From Chloroflexota bacterium (GTDB taxonomy: Bacteria > Chloroflexota > Anaerolineae > VGOG01), in assembly GCA_030615705.1 (NCBI GenBank), contig JAUWYT010000016.1:1-12118 (forward strand): a stretch of 12,118 bases of DNA, read 5' to 3'. A program made the translations under genes and the position numbers. Shown piece after piece: positions 1 to 6,212 of the stretch; within the stretch, counting starts at the first letter, position 1; every line of letters starts with the position of its first letter. A model generated the notes under the pieces. The model ran no database searches, had not been told where the DNA came from, and saw only the letters and a program-made list of their open reading frames with translations.

Positions 1-588
1 GGCGTAGCCCCCAAGCACAAAGACGCCATAGGGCCCATTGAGGTAGTTGGGGGCTCCGGCGCCCTGGATGCTACCCTTAAGGGAGGGGTTCTCCGGGTCG
101 GAGACGTCAATGATGGTCAGGGCATCGTCGTCGTAGACAGCTACATAGGCGTAGCTCCCAAGCACAACGATGCTATAGGGGCCATTGAGGTAGTTGCCGT
201 CTCCTCCGCCCTGGATGCTCCCTTTCAAGGTGGGGTTCCCTGGGCCGGAGATGTCGAAGATGCTCAGGGCATCGTCGTCATAGGCAATCACATAAGCGTA
301 GTCCCCAACCACATAGACGCCTGAAGCTCCGAGGAGGTAGTTGGGGGCTCCTGCGCCCTGGATGCTCCCTTTCAAGGTGGGGGTCGCCGGGTCGGAGATG
401 TCGAAGATGCTCAGGGCATTGTCGAAGCGGGAAACCACATAGGCGTAGTCCTCAAGCACAAAGACGCCATCGGGCTGCCCCAGGTAGTTGGGGGCTCCTG
501 CGCCCCGGATGTTCCCTTTGAGGCTGGGGGCCGCTGGGTTGGAGACGTCGAAGATGCTCAGGGCAGCGTCGTCGAGAGGAGCCACGTA
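1..588 (-). repeat. Four tandem 147-bp coding repeats
   Basis: Units lie at 1-147, 148-294, 295-441 and 442-588, all exactly 147 bp with no indels. Markers such as the segment reading tgctcagggca on the plus strand recur at a 147-bp period (about 262, 409 and 556, with a variant near 115). Similarity is clear at the DNA level, not only the protein level, so the array expanded recently or is kept uniform by recombination. The array runs off the window. Confidence 0.9.
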
Positions 589-603
589 GGCGTAGATTGC
601 CAT
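1..603 (-). CDS. LVIVD-type repeat protein, C-terminus cut by window edge
   Basis: The frame is open from an ATG at 603 to the window edge, giving 201 residues without a stop. The start is set by AAGGAG five bases upstream. After the first five residues (MAIYA) the visible protein is four exact 49-residue repeats. Each carries a core such as ALSIFDISDP, then PTLKGSIQGAGAPNYL and a GVxVxGDYAYV strand. This pattern (hydrophobic strand, D-[IV]-S-[DN]-P, then a YAYV strand) matches the LVIVD repeat family, which is thought to form beta-propeller blades; four blades are seen and more probably follow. Family members are often exported, but this one has no signal peptide, so it is either cytoplasmic or carried on the virion. 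It is the last visible gene of the early-type operon, 74 nt below the previous gene. The binding partner cannot be told from sequence. Confidence 0.85.
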   Translation of the reverse strand, partial: MAIYAYVAPLDDAALSIFDVSNPAAPSLKGNIRGAGAPNYLGQPDGVFVLEDYAYVVSRFDNALSIFDISDPATPTLKGSIQGAGAPNYLLGASGVYVVGDYAYVIAYDDDALSIFDISGPGNPTLKGSIQGGGDGNYLNGPYSIVVLGSYAYVAVYDDDALTIIDVSDPENPSLKGSIQGAGAPNYLNGPYGVFVLGGYA

Positions 604-677
604 GATTGCTCCTTAGTCAGAGGTATGGTATGATGGTGGGGTTTAGCCAGGTCTTGAGCATCCAATCAAAGAAACCT

Positions 678-914
678 TCACCCGCAAGCATCCTCTGTTC
701 TCCGTGTGATGCGGTCCCAAAGAGGCTGAAAGCCCTCTACTGCCTTCACGTTTTCACCGATCTCTATCGCTTTCTCGGGGTCCACGGCCGCTATGGCCAC
801 GCACTGCGTGACGTATCGGGCGAGGAACTCCTCCAGCGTTATCCCGTATTCCTCGAGCATGCTGGCGGACATAAACTCATAGACCGAATCGTCGACCTCG
901 AACTCGACCTTCAT
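678..914 (-). CDS. Small protein, possible ribbon-helix-helix fold
   Basis: This is a 78-residue protein. The ATG at 914 overlaps the TGA of the preceding gene as ATGA, with GGGAG about ten bases upstream, so it was preferred to a GTG ten codons further up. The N-terminus reads MKVEFEVDDSVYEFM and is followed by two predicted helices around EEYGITLEEFLARYV. A beta strand, then a helix, a 'GIT' turn and a second helix is the outline of many Arc/MetJ-type DNA-binding proteins. The tail (residues 50-78) is acidic to mixed and not diagnostic. It is co-translated with the 65-residue protein upstream and precedes the LVIVD-repeat gene. If it is a repressor, the palindromes at 2046-2065 and 7283-7302 would be natural targets; that is inference only. 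Confidence 0.6.
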   Translation of the reverse strand: MKVEFEVDDSVYEFMSASMLEEYGITLEEFLARYVTQCVAIAAVDPEKAIEIGENVKAVEGFQPLWDRITRRTEDACG

Positions 915-1108
915 GCCACTTGCGCTCCCAGGATCAGGAAGCACCAGCCCGGGGCCCAGGAGGCGAACTCCATGCCCCTGTACTGGAATGTCAGGACAGC
1001 ACCCGTTGCTTTGTTCTGGAAGTATACCTCTTCCTCGGCACTTATCATATCGTAGGGAGACCTGGGCCGTGGGTCAGTTTCGCCCTCGAATGGACGTCTG
1101 CCAGCCAA
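911..1108 (-). CDS. Hypothetical 65-residue protein
   Basis: I do not recognise this protein. The frame begins at a TTG at 1108, directly after an in-frame TAA, and no clear SD is visible. A later ATG at 1048 (protein MISAEEEVYFQNKATG...) is an alternative start giving 45 residues, also without a good SD. The second half is hydrophobic and aromatic (EFASWAPGWCFLILGAQVA), possibly one membrane-associated segment at the C-terminus. It lies 21 nt after the PP-loop gene, and its TGA overlaps the next ATG as ATGA. That overlap is the main support for translation. Confidence 0.5.
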   Translation of the reverse strand: MAGRRPFEGETDPRPRSPYDMISAEEEVYFQNKATGAVLTFQYRGMEFASWAPGWCFLILGAQVA

Positions 1109-1129
1109 TTATGATCGGGATTCGCCAAG

Positions 1130-1921
1130 CTACACGAAGCAGACCCCGCCGTCACATGGAACGTCCTCCAGGCTCATCTGCCTCGCTCCGTGGTCCTCGG
1201 GGATATCGATGGCCTGTGGCAGTGGGACCCGGGCAGGGTGGACGAAGAGCTGGTACTTAGGCCGCTTATCACGGATGGCTGCGTCCACCTCGACGGCCGT
1301 CTCCCAGTTGGAACCTCCTGCACGTTTAAGCCGCTGCCACGCCGCTATGCCGTGGTAGGGGCAAAAGACACAGCCGGACTTTACGGGGATTTCCAGGTGG
1401 TGGCTGTTCAACCAACTTATGCAGCCAGCCCGGGTGATCCGGTGATTTACCAGGGGGTAAGAGTTCGTGATGTAGGCGACGTTGCTGGTACGCATTCTAA
1501 CCCATTCGTCGAAGCTGATCCCCATAACCATCTCCACGGCGCCGGGCCTGGTCTTCCCAATGACGGTCCGTAAGAACTTACGGATGGGCGCTATCTTCCA
1601 GTCGTCGGTACATTGGCGCTTCACCTTCCCCCGGCTACCTGTCTCCAGATCCGTTGTGAACGCTGGGATCATCACGGAATTGGACCAGTCCTCCCTCACA
1701 ACGTCGGCCCGACGTCCGTACACGGTAACTACCTTGACGCCGTGCTCCTCCAGCCAGGGGGTCCACTTCTCGGCGTGGGCATAGGTTCCAGACACCTCGT
1801 GAGTGGTATCGGCGTGGATGGCATAGTCTACCCAAGGGATCTCGCCCAGAGCCGCCATAGCGGCCAGCGTCCAGGACTGCACCCCCCAGCCCAGCGATAG
1901 CACCCTGAGGACCGGTTGCAT
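1130..1921 (-). CDS. PP-loop ATPase, phage PAPS-reductase-like
   Basis: This 263-residue protein starts at ATG 1921 with an AAGGGG SD. It belongs to the PP-loop adenine-nucleotide hydrolase group often annotated in phages as phosphoadenosine-phosphosulfate reductase. The nucleotide-binding P-loop is SLGWGVQS at residues 9-16 (family form S-x-G-x-G-V-x-S). Next come the YAIHADTTHE strand (33-42), RQCTDDWKIAPIRKF (102-116), GISFDEWVRMR (134-144), the YPLVNHRITRAGCISWL segment (155-171) and CVFCPYH (184-190). Cysteines 104, 167, 184 and 187 could bind an Fe-S cluster or metal. PP-loop enzymes adenylate a substrate and are used in sulfur transfer and tRNA or DNA modification; true PAPS reduction is unlikely for the phage branch. 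It is preceded by a 143-nt gap holding the palindrome at 2046-2065, so it may be regulated separately from the genes upstream. Confidence 0.85.
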   Translation of the reverse strand: MQPVLRVLSLGWGVQSWTLAAMAALGEIPWVDYAIHADTTHEVSGTYAHAEKWTPWLEEHGVKVVTVYGRRADVVREDWSNSVMIPAFTTDLETGSRGKVKRQCTDDWKIAPIRKFLRTVIGKTRPGAVEMVMGISFDEWVRMRTSNVAYITNSYPLVNHRITRAGCISWLNSHHLEIPVKSGCVFCPYHGIAAWQRLKRAGGSNWETAVEVDAAIRDKRPKYQLFVHPARVPLPQAIDIPEDHGARQMSLEDVPCDGGVCFV

Positions 1922-2045
1922 TTACACCCCTTCAATCGTCCGGTGTTGCTACGTTAATCGTTACGCCCCGTATGGTGAACTATGACTGAAATCCGTCACA
2001 AGGGCAGGTTGCCTGGCCTAACGAGGGCTTCACAGCTATATTTTG

Positions 2046-2065
2046 GACACTCCTATGGGAGTATC
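2046..2065. promoter_or_regulatory. Palindrome, operator-like site B
   Basis: On the plus strand this is GACACTCC-TATG-GGAGTATC, an 8-4-8 inverted repeat with one mismatch. It closely matches the palindrome over the promoter at 7283-7302 (16 of 20 bases on the same strand). It abuts the stop codon of the gene ending at 2065 and lies about 125 bp upstream of the PP-loop gene. Read on the minus strand, the proximal arm contains GATACT, which could act as a -10 box, but no convincing -35 lies 16-18 nt above it. It may be an operator for a weak promoter, or a site that blocks elongation, as phage stoperators do. The rest of the 1922-2064 gap shows no gene and no clear terminator. Confidence 0.5.
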
Positions 2066-2574
2066 TAGTGATGAATCCCCCTTCGTCTCAGGGCGTAGTA
2101 GATACATAGAGTCGTTACGCCCAGAATGATGGCGCTCCCTAGATATTGCAACCACGTCATGCGATGATCTTCACCAAGTAGACTGTCCAAGAAATCAGTT
2201 GCAAGGAAACCGATAGCGAAACAGCCAACTAATAAGATCAATAATGTGCCAAAGGTCGGAATAAATTTCGGGGTCAATGCTTGCCTCCTATCAGGAGCCG
2301 CGCCACCTCCTATCAGGAGCCGCGCCAGGGCGTTAGCGGCCTCCAGTCGCTTTGCATGGGGTTCGGCCTCCTCCAGAGTGCTGAATCGGGTTGGCCCATG
2401 CTCGATGCGGAGCCCCACGTGGCCGCAGATCCCGCACCAGAGGGTCACGACGCCCTTCTGGTACAGATCCTCGCCGCGGCGCTCGATGTCCTGCCGGGTG
2501 TCCTGCCGGTCGTCCCAGAGGAGGGCGATGGAGCAGTGTCGACTCGGGCAGAGCCACTGTGTGAGCCAGATCAT
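2065..2574 (-). CDS. Zinc-ribbon protein with two C-terminal membrane helices
   Basis: This 169-residue protein starts at ATG 2574, which overlaps the TGA of the preceding gene as ATGA; GGTGG lies upstream. The N-terminal part has CPSRHC (residues 9-14) and CGIC (47-50), likely a four-cysteine zinc site, and WLCPSRHC resembles the opening of small phage zinc proteins. Residues 60-90 are a charged helix. The C-terminal part (about 104-169) has two membrane helices, near 105-126 and 141-162, and a basic end RRRGIHH. The two parts are joined by a perfect 22-bp tandem duplication. Removing one copy would end the zinc part after ...LLIGGKH and leave the membrane part as a separate TTG-started gene. 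The protein may therefore be a recent fusion of two genes, or the two parts may still be made separately. Confidence 0.75.
   Translation of the reverse strand: MIWLTQWLCPSRHCSIALLWDDRQDTRQDIERRGEDLYQKGVVTLWCGICGHVGLRIEHGPTRFSTLEEAEPHAKRLEAANALARLLIGGGAAPDRRQALTPKFIPTFGTLLILLVGCFAIGFLATDFLDSLLGEDHRMTWLQYLGSAIILGVTTLCIYYALRRRGIHH
2275..2289 (-). promoter_or_regulatory. Internal SD and TTG start inside the fused gene
   Basis: On the minus strand AGGAGG (2289-2284) is followed by a six-base spacer and TTG (2277-2275). This is a near-ideal initiation site inside the 2065-2574 frame. From this TTG the frame gives a 70-residue, two-helix membrane protein (MTPKFIPTFGTLLILLVG...) ending at 2065. The strength of the SD suggests the C-terminal part can be, or once was, translated on its own. 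Confidence 0.55.
2284..2327. repeat. Perfect 22-bp tandem duplication
   Basis: Units at 2284-2305 and 2306-2327 are identical over 22 bp (plus strand begins CCTCCTATCAGGAG). Because 22 is not a multiple of three, the duplication shifts the reading frame of the gene it lies in. It encodes the segment from about ARLLIGGG to APDRRQ, between the zinc part and the membrane part. Each unit contains an AGGAGG on the minus strand, so the SD of the downstream start is also duplicated. Confidence 0.95.
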
Positions 2575-2837
2575 GTTTCCACCTGCCTCTTGGCACCGCA
2601 CCAGGGACAGTACAGGAAAAGTTTGCCGCTAGGTACCCCGCATCTTTCGCAGCGTTCCCAGTGTTCCTCTTCCGGTGCTGTAGTCGGCCTGGCGGTCATC
2701 CCCTGAATTATCTGGTTCAGAAACTTCCCGTAGAGCTTTGGCCCTAGCTTCCACATGACGATAGTCAACAGGCCAAAGATCAGGAGGTAGCCCAAAGCGG
2801 TGGCCACTCCATTAACCAGGTTCTCAACAAATACCAT
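2571..2837 (-). CDS. Membrane-anchored zinc-ribbon protein
   Basis: This 88-residue protein starts at ATG 2837 with GGGAG six bases upstream. One membrane helix spans roughly residues 9-32 (NGVATALGYLLIFGLLTIVM). A basic and polar linker follows, then a zinc ribbon with cysteines 63, 66, 77 and 80 (CERC ... CPWCG). The helix-then-zinc-ribbon layout is common in small uncharacterised prokaryotic and phage proteins. Its stop overlaps the start of the next zinc-ribbon/membrane protein (ATGA), and it begins 12 nt after the gene upstream, so the two zinc/membrane proteins are probably made together and may interact. Exact function unknown. Confidence 0.75.
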   Translation of the reverse strand: MVFVENLVNGVATALGYLLIFGLLTIVMWKLGPKLYGKFLNQIIQGMTARPTTAPEEEHWERCERCGVPSGKLFLYCPWCGAKRQVET

Positions 2838-2849
2838 GTTTCTCCCGCA

Positions 2850-3176
2850 TCATGCCGCGAGCTCCTCGATCTCCTCCTTGGATATCCAGCCCTTCTCCCG
2901 CCACTCACGCACTGCCGACAATAGGTGGTGCTTGACCAGAGGAAAGTACCCTTCTGGGTCATCGCTGGGGCCGAACTCCCCAATCGGTAGCAGAGTACCT
3001 TTGCCCATTGTCGAGAAGATCTTTCCAAAGGGGCGCGGCTCCCTGGCGAAGGCCCAGGCATTACGTCGGCTGATTACCTGGGCGCCGTAGACCTCGCGCA
3101 CCATACCGCGCTGTAGACCGCAACAAGGGCATATGACCTGACGGAATATAGTAGGTTCATATCCTGATGTGGTCAT
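2850..3176 (-). CDS. Hypothetical protein with N-terminal CxxC
   Basis: I do not recognise this 108-residue protein. ATG 3176 has GGAG seven bases upstream. Near the N-terminus is VICPCCGLQRG (cysteines 16, 18 and 19), possibly half of a metal site. The middle (residues 30-75) is mixed and rich in G, P and F. The C-terminus (about 82-108) is an amphipathic helix pair, SAVREWREKGWISKEEIEELAA. It lies 30 nt below the upstream gene and 12 nt above the next, inside the early-type operon. No secretion signal or membrane segment is seen. Confidence 0.65.
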   Translation of the reverse strand: MTTSGYEPTIFRQVICPCCGLQRGMVREVYGAQVISRRNAWAFAREPRPFGKIFSTMGKGTLLPIGEFGPSDDPEGYFPLVKHHLLSAVREWREKGWISKEEIEELAA

Positions 3177-3206
3177 CGTTTTCTCCGTTTGTACAGTAAA
3201 TACTGC

Positions 3207-3578
3207 TCAATCACGGCGCTTCCCGAACCATGGTCGGGCAACCTGTCGGTTCAGGCTTAAGTTGGCAGCGTCGCCACACATTGCCACCCTCCGGACCGCC
3301 TCGGGAGTGATCCCCTGGGTGGGCCTGAACCCCCACCTTTTCGCCAAGCCCGGTCGCCGCCGGAGCTCCATGATTATAAACTCGAGCTCGTCGTCTGTTA
3401 GAGTTCCTGCCCAACCCGGGCGTAGCATTTCTTCTTGGCACGGCCCCACCACTTTTCCTCGCTCGTGGCGGCCCCTGTTTGTCTCTTTTGGTATCTGTGG
3501 GAAATCATCCGGGGGCACAGAGGTACTCCGCGCCGCCGAGGGGTCCTTTAAGGTGGATGTTTCAGTTGTTCCGAGCAT
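3207..3578 (-). CDS. Hypothetical 123-residue basic protein
   Basis: I do not recognise this protein. The ATG at 3578 lies inside the end of the DUF5131 gene (17-nt overlap, different frame), with AGGG about nine bases upstream. The first 50 residues are polar and probably disordered. Residues 57-110 look folded and helical (TLTDDELEFIIMELRRRPGL ... ITPEAVRRVAMCGDAANLSLN). The C-terminus is basic (RQVARPWFGKRRD), which would suit nucleic-acid binding, but no known DNA-binding motif is evident. A later in-frame ATG at residue 51 (MLRPGWAG) is an alternative start. Confidence 0.6.
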   Translation of the reverse strand: MLGTTETSTLKDPSAARSTSVPPDDFPQIPKETNRGRHERGKVVGPCQEEMLRPGWAGTLTDDELEFIIMELRRRPGLAKRWGFRPTQGITPEAVRRVAMCGDAANLSLNRQVARPWFGKRRD

Positions 3579-4362
3579 CTTCTTGCCCTGGGGCTACCTT
3601 ACTCCTCTCAGGCAACTCCGCCCACTTACGTCCGTCCCGCTCGCGGTTCATGTCGGGGCGCAGGCCAGAGGACTGCTTGTAGAAGAAGGCTACGCCTTGG
3701 GCGGCGCACAGATCTCTAGCGCCACGTGCCCAGTCCAGATCCATGTGTCGGAAATCGGGGCCGCTTTCCCCCCCGACGATCATCTGGTGGATGCCGGACA
3801 GGTCAAGATGACCCATTGGACCGAGCAACGGCTCATTGCTCACGAAGCGCACGCCGCCCTCGGAATGGACGGGGATCGTCTTCAGCAGCTCCGCCCGGGC
3901 CCAGTGGAGGCGGTCCTCGACGCTGGTGCCGATCCAGACATTGGGCAGCGGCCACCAGGTATCCTCAGGCTGGGGCGGAACCTTGCGCCACCAAACATCC
4001 ATGTGATTCAGGAGGTAACGCCGCATCCTGTTGACCCGCTTTGTGAGCAGGAGGTGGGTATGCCAGTAGGCTTTCCTCATGACCTCAAAGGCGAGGTCAA
4101 TCACCTGGTCCGGTACCCGGCTGTCAAAGAGGTCGCCCATGTCCTGAACAAAGACGCGGCTGGGATCTTTCCAGTGCAGGGGGTCATTGAGATGGAGGGG
4201 GAGACCATCGCGGTCAAGGGCCATGTAGAGCTGGCCGAAGTCCTCGCCACGCCGGCGCATGATCCGCTCGACCCAGCAGTGCTCACATCCCGGGCCGACC
4301 TTCTGGCACCCGCGCCAAAGGTTCCAGGAGTAATCTGCCCAGGGGATGGTGGTTTTAGCCAT
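3562..4362 (-). CDS. DUF5131 family protein (phage Gp37/Gp68)
   Basis: This 266-residue protein starts at ATG 4362, with AGGAGG 12 nt upstream and a closer GAGG. A TTG at 4383 that overlaps the integrase stop is possible but leaves no SD. Family features: IPWADYSWNLWRGC opening; cysteines 19, 26 and 29 in C-x6-C-x2-C (CQKVGPGCEHCW); SRVFVQDMGDLF; HTHLLLTKRVNRM; VWIGTSVEDRLHWARAELL; RFVSNEPLLGPM; MIVGGESGPDFRHMDLDW; and VAFFYKQ. All match the conserved blocks of DUF5131. The three-cysteine motif resembles a radical-SAM Fe-S site with altered spacing, and the family is predicted to be radical-SAM-like; its reaction is unknown. In other genomes the family occurs with a 'three-Cys-motif partner' protein, and none is visible here. 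It follows the integrase within 17 nt. Confidence 0.9.
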   Translation of the reverse strand: MAKTTIPWADYSWNLWRGCQKVGPGCEHCWVERIMRRRGEDFGQLYMALDRDGLPLHLNDPLHWKDPSRVFVQDMGDLFDSRVPDQVIDLAFEVMRKAYWHTHLLLTKRVNRMRRYLLNHMDVWWRKVPPQPEDTWWPLPNVWIGTSVEDRLHWARAELLKTIPVHSEGGVRFVSNEPLLGPMGHLDLSGIHQMIVGGESGPDFRHMDLDWARGARDLCAAQGVAFFYKQSSGLRPDMNRERDGRKWAELPERSKVAPGQEDARNN

Positions 4363-4379
4363 GGCCTCACTGGTCCTCC

Positions 4380-5291
4380 TCAAAGGTTGGGTTCAACCGA
4401 TATCTCCTTCCAAATAGCCAGCCAGGGGAGTATTGAAAAGGCTCTCTTGTCGAGTTCCACGTCCGAGGCCCCAGCCTCCACTCTTTTCCCATCCAGGTGG
4501 ATCACCGTCGTCGGTGACGCATACCTCTCTGCCATATCCCGCGTCGAGGTCTTCCACCTCATGAAATTGTGGGCGTCGACACTGTTCAGGCCGCCACGCA
4601 TAAGGACTTGCGTGATCGTATGTCGGATCGCGTGCCAGGCAGCCCCCTTCCCCGAGGAGCCGACCAGCCCTGCGGCAGCCTTCAACTCGGCGAAAACCTT
4701 AGAAACACTTGCTGGAGAGATGCGGCGCCATCTGTAGGCACGCAGGTGCGGGAGGATCTCCTCCGGTATCAGATGGTAGCGTTGCCGACCGCCCTTTTGA
4801 GTCTCAACGTAAATCAGCCTGCTCTCCCACTCGAAGTCCTCATTGCCGATTTCCCCGATCTCCACTCTCCGGATACCGTAGATGGTCGAGACGGCCAGAA
4901 AGGCCCGGTGTCGATCCGTCATCTTGGCCGATGCCTTTATCAGGGCGGTGATTACGTCTTCACCCAGCGCCAGTCGGACTTCGTCCCGTTCGCTGATAGT
5001 GGGACCTTCCCCTTTATTGAAAGGCCACGGAACCCCGTTGGCGTCAAAGACCCTCTTCACCACACCGAAGTTAAACTTCAGGGTTGTAGGCTTGCAGCGT
5101 CGCCGAGCCCGATACCGTAGCCAAGCCTCCACTGCCTCTCGGTCCAGATCCCGGTCTCCCAACCAGGAGCAAAAGGCCCGGGCGTGGCCGACTATTGACC
5201 TGGATACACCGGGCTTAAGTTTGCTCAGGTATGTTGCCAGTACGTCAGGCATGGTGTTGTTCCTTACCATCTTGGGGCGAGGGACGTTCAT
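4380..5291 (-). CDS. Tyrosine recombinase / integrase
   Basis: This 303-residue site-specific recombinase would integrate or excise the element. The start at ATG 5291 is set by AGGAGAGG upstream; the longer frame is not needed. An N-terminal SAM-like core-binding domain covers about residues 14-90. The catalytic domain has the first Arg in YGIRRVEIGEI (R141 or R142), Lys in ETQKGGRQ (K166), HAIRH (H220, R223, H224), Trp246 at the second His/Trp position (RWKTSTRD) and the nucleophile Tyr257 (ERYASP). All catalytic residues are present, so it is probably active. It lies in mid operon, overlaps the gene upstream by 47 nt and has no attachment site that I can recognise nearby. It could serve in resolution or inversion instead of integration. 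Confidence 0.92.
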   Translation of the reverse strand: MNVPRPKMVRNNTMPDVLATYLSKLKPGVSRSIVGHARAFCSWLGDRDLDREAVEAWLRYRARRRCKPTTLKFNFGVVKRVFDANGVPWPFNKGEGPTISERDEVRLALGEDVITALIKASAKMTDRHRAFLAVSTIYGIRRVEIGEIGNEDFEWESRLIYVETQKGGRQRYHLIPEEILPHLRAYRWRRISPASVSKVFAELKAAAGLVGSSGKGAAWHAIRHTITQVLMRGGLNSVDAHNFMRWKTSTRDMAERYASPTTVIHLDGKRVEAGASDVELDKRAFSILPWLAIWKEISVEPNL

Positions 5292-5637
5292 GGCTACCTC
5301 TCCTGGTTTCGATAGCGAGGCTGGCAGCAGCCGCAGTACACTGCTTCCCCAGTTCCTCAAGAAACCTTGCTGCCTCCATATGAAAGTCTGCCCCATCTCC
5401 TCCGATCAACCGTTGCAAGGCATGAACGGGTCCATGCCCATCTTGTGGGTACACGTTTGATGGGATGTCAAGCTCGGAGAAGGAGTCCGACACTCGAACA
5501 TACGCACTTTTGAATACGCGCAGCATAGCCCCAATGTAAGCCCACTCAGCGAGACCTCTCCGTTGGCCCACTGTGGCCTTTGTCAGTTCCCAAGCCATAT
5601 CAATCTTGCGTATGGTGACCTGTGGGTCTTCGATCAT
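5245..5637 (-). CDS. Hypothetical 130-residue protein
   Basis: I do not recognise this protein. ATG 5637 has AAAGGAG with a five-base spacer, so the TTG five codons upstream was rejected. The N-terminal two thirds are mainly helical (IRKIDMAWELTKATVGQRRG, then AEWAYIGAMLRVFKSAYVRV). A second helical part covers about residues 72-105 (HALQRLIGGDGADFHMEAARFLEELGKQCTAAAASLAIE). The basic, polar C-terminus (RRGSHERPSPQDGKEQHHA) coincides with the 47-nt overlap with the integrase start and may have grown by stop-codon loss. Its place just before the integrase could fit a recombination accessory protein, but nothing in the sequence shows that. Confidence 0.65.
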   Translation of the reverse strand: MIEDPQVTIRKIDMAWELTKATVGQRRGLAEWAYIGAMLRVFKSAYVRVSDSFSELDIPSNVYPQDGHGPVHALQRLIGGDGADFHMEAARFLEELGKQCTAAAASLAIETRRGSHERPSPQDGKEQHHA

Positions 5638-5666
5638 GCCGTCTCCTTTCAAATACCTTCATGGTT

Positions 5667-6212
5667 TCACCTGTCCTTGTCCATGTGCCGTTGGATCTGC
5701 TCCACTTGCTCCCGGAATGCCGGGGTGGCGGTGGTGACCCGGATGTCCGCGATGACGGCCTTCGCTTGATCAAGGGAGGCGTACTCCTGGGGATCCACGG
5801 CCGCAGCCTTGTCGCCCATCATGATCACCCGATAAACATCCCTTATCTGGTAGACGCAGGCCGTGGTTGGCCCCACGCTCTCCTCGTGGACAGGGAGTCC
5901 CAGCTTCTCGTCAAATTGCTTCCTTATCTTGCCCCCCAAAGCAGTCTCTTCTTGTCCATTCTGTCTCGAGGGCACTTGGATCCGATTTCCGCTAACCCCC
6001 ACCGGTATCCCAGGCCGGTCTTCCCACTCCACAAAGTAGAAGTACCGGTCGGGAAGCCGGTCATCATCTATGGGCCCCCAGCTCCCTACTACTGTAGCCC
6101 GGGCCCCATTAGTGTGGTCATCCCCTGGTTCGGAGTTCACTTTCTCCACCACGGCCCCGTTTGGGATCGCTCCTGGGGCCTGTTTGCTAGTGAACGCTAC
6201 TTCCACTTTCAT
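5667..6212 (-). CDS. Hypothetical protein with SH3-like beta region
   Basis: This 181-residue protein starts at ATG 6212, which overlaps the TGA of the gene upstream (ATGA); AGGAGG lies just before it, unusually close. Residues 15-75 read like a small beta barrel: PGAIPNGAVVEKV, ARATVVGSWGPIDD, RYFYFVEWEDRPGIPVGVSGNRI. Segments of this kind occur in hypothetical phage proteins and look like KOW/SH3 barrels, but I cannot name a family. The rest is helical, with a final amphipathic helix at about 145-181 (ASLDQAKAVIADIRV ... FREQVEQIQRHMDKDR). It is soluble, with no signal peptide. Confidence 0.65.
   Translation of the reverse strand: MKVEVAFTSKQAPGAIPNGAVVEKVNSEPGDDHTNGARATVVGSWGPIDDDRLPDRYFYFVEWEDRPGIPVGVSGNRIQVPSRQNGQEETALGGKIRKQFDEKLGLPVHEESVGPTTACVYQIRDVYRVIMMGDKAAAVDPQEYASLDQAKAVIADIRVTTATPAFREQVEQIQRHMDKDR

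Noticed and set aside
1..588. Diversity-generating retroelement template/variable repeat
   Set aside because: The repeats are in-frame coding units of one protein; there is no reverse transcriptase and no adenine-biased variation between copies.
606..1055. 149-codon plus-strand frame
   Set aside because: It lies opposite two coupled minus-strand genes and has low-complexity, motif-free translation.
1922..2064. A full promoter for the PP-loop gene
   Set aside because: Tested GATACT at 2065-2060 and other A/T-rich hexamers such as TATAGC; none has a -35 match better than three of six at 16-18 nt.
4360..4383. TTG start at 4383 for the DUF5131 protein overlapping the integrase stop
   Set aside because: The AGGAGG lies after this TTG, so it would serve the ATG at 4362; family members start close to the I-x-W-x-D motif.
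3169..4737. 522-codon open frame on the plus strand
   Set aside because: It is antisense to the DUF5131 gene, the integrase and the 123-residue gene, all with strong family motifs or SD support. The translation shows no domain and arises from GC-rich codon use on the other strand.
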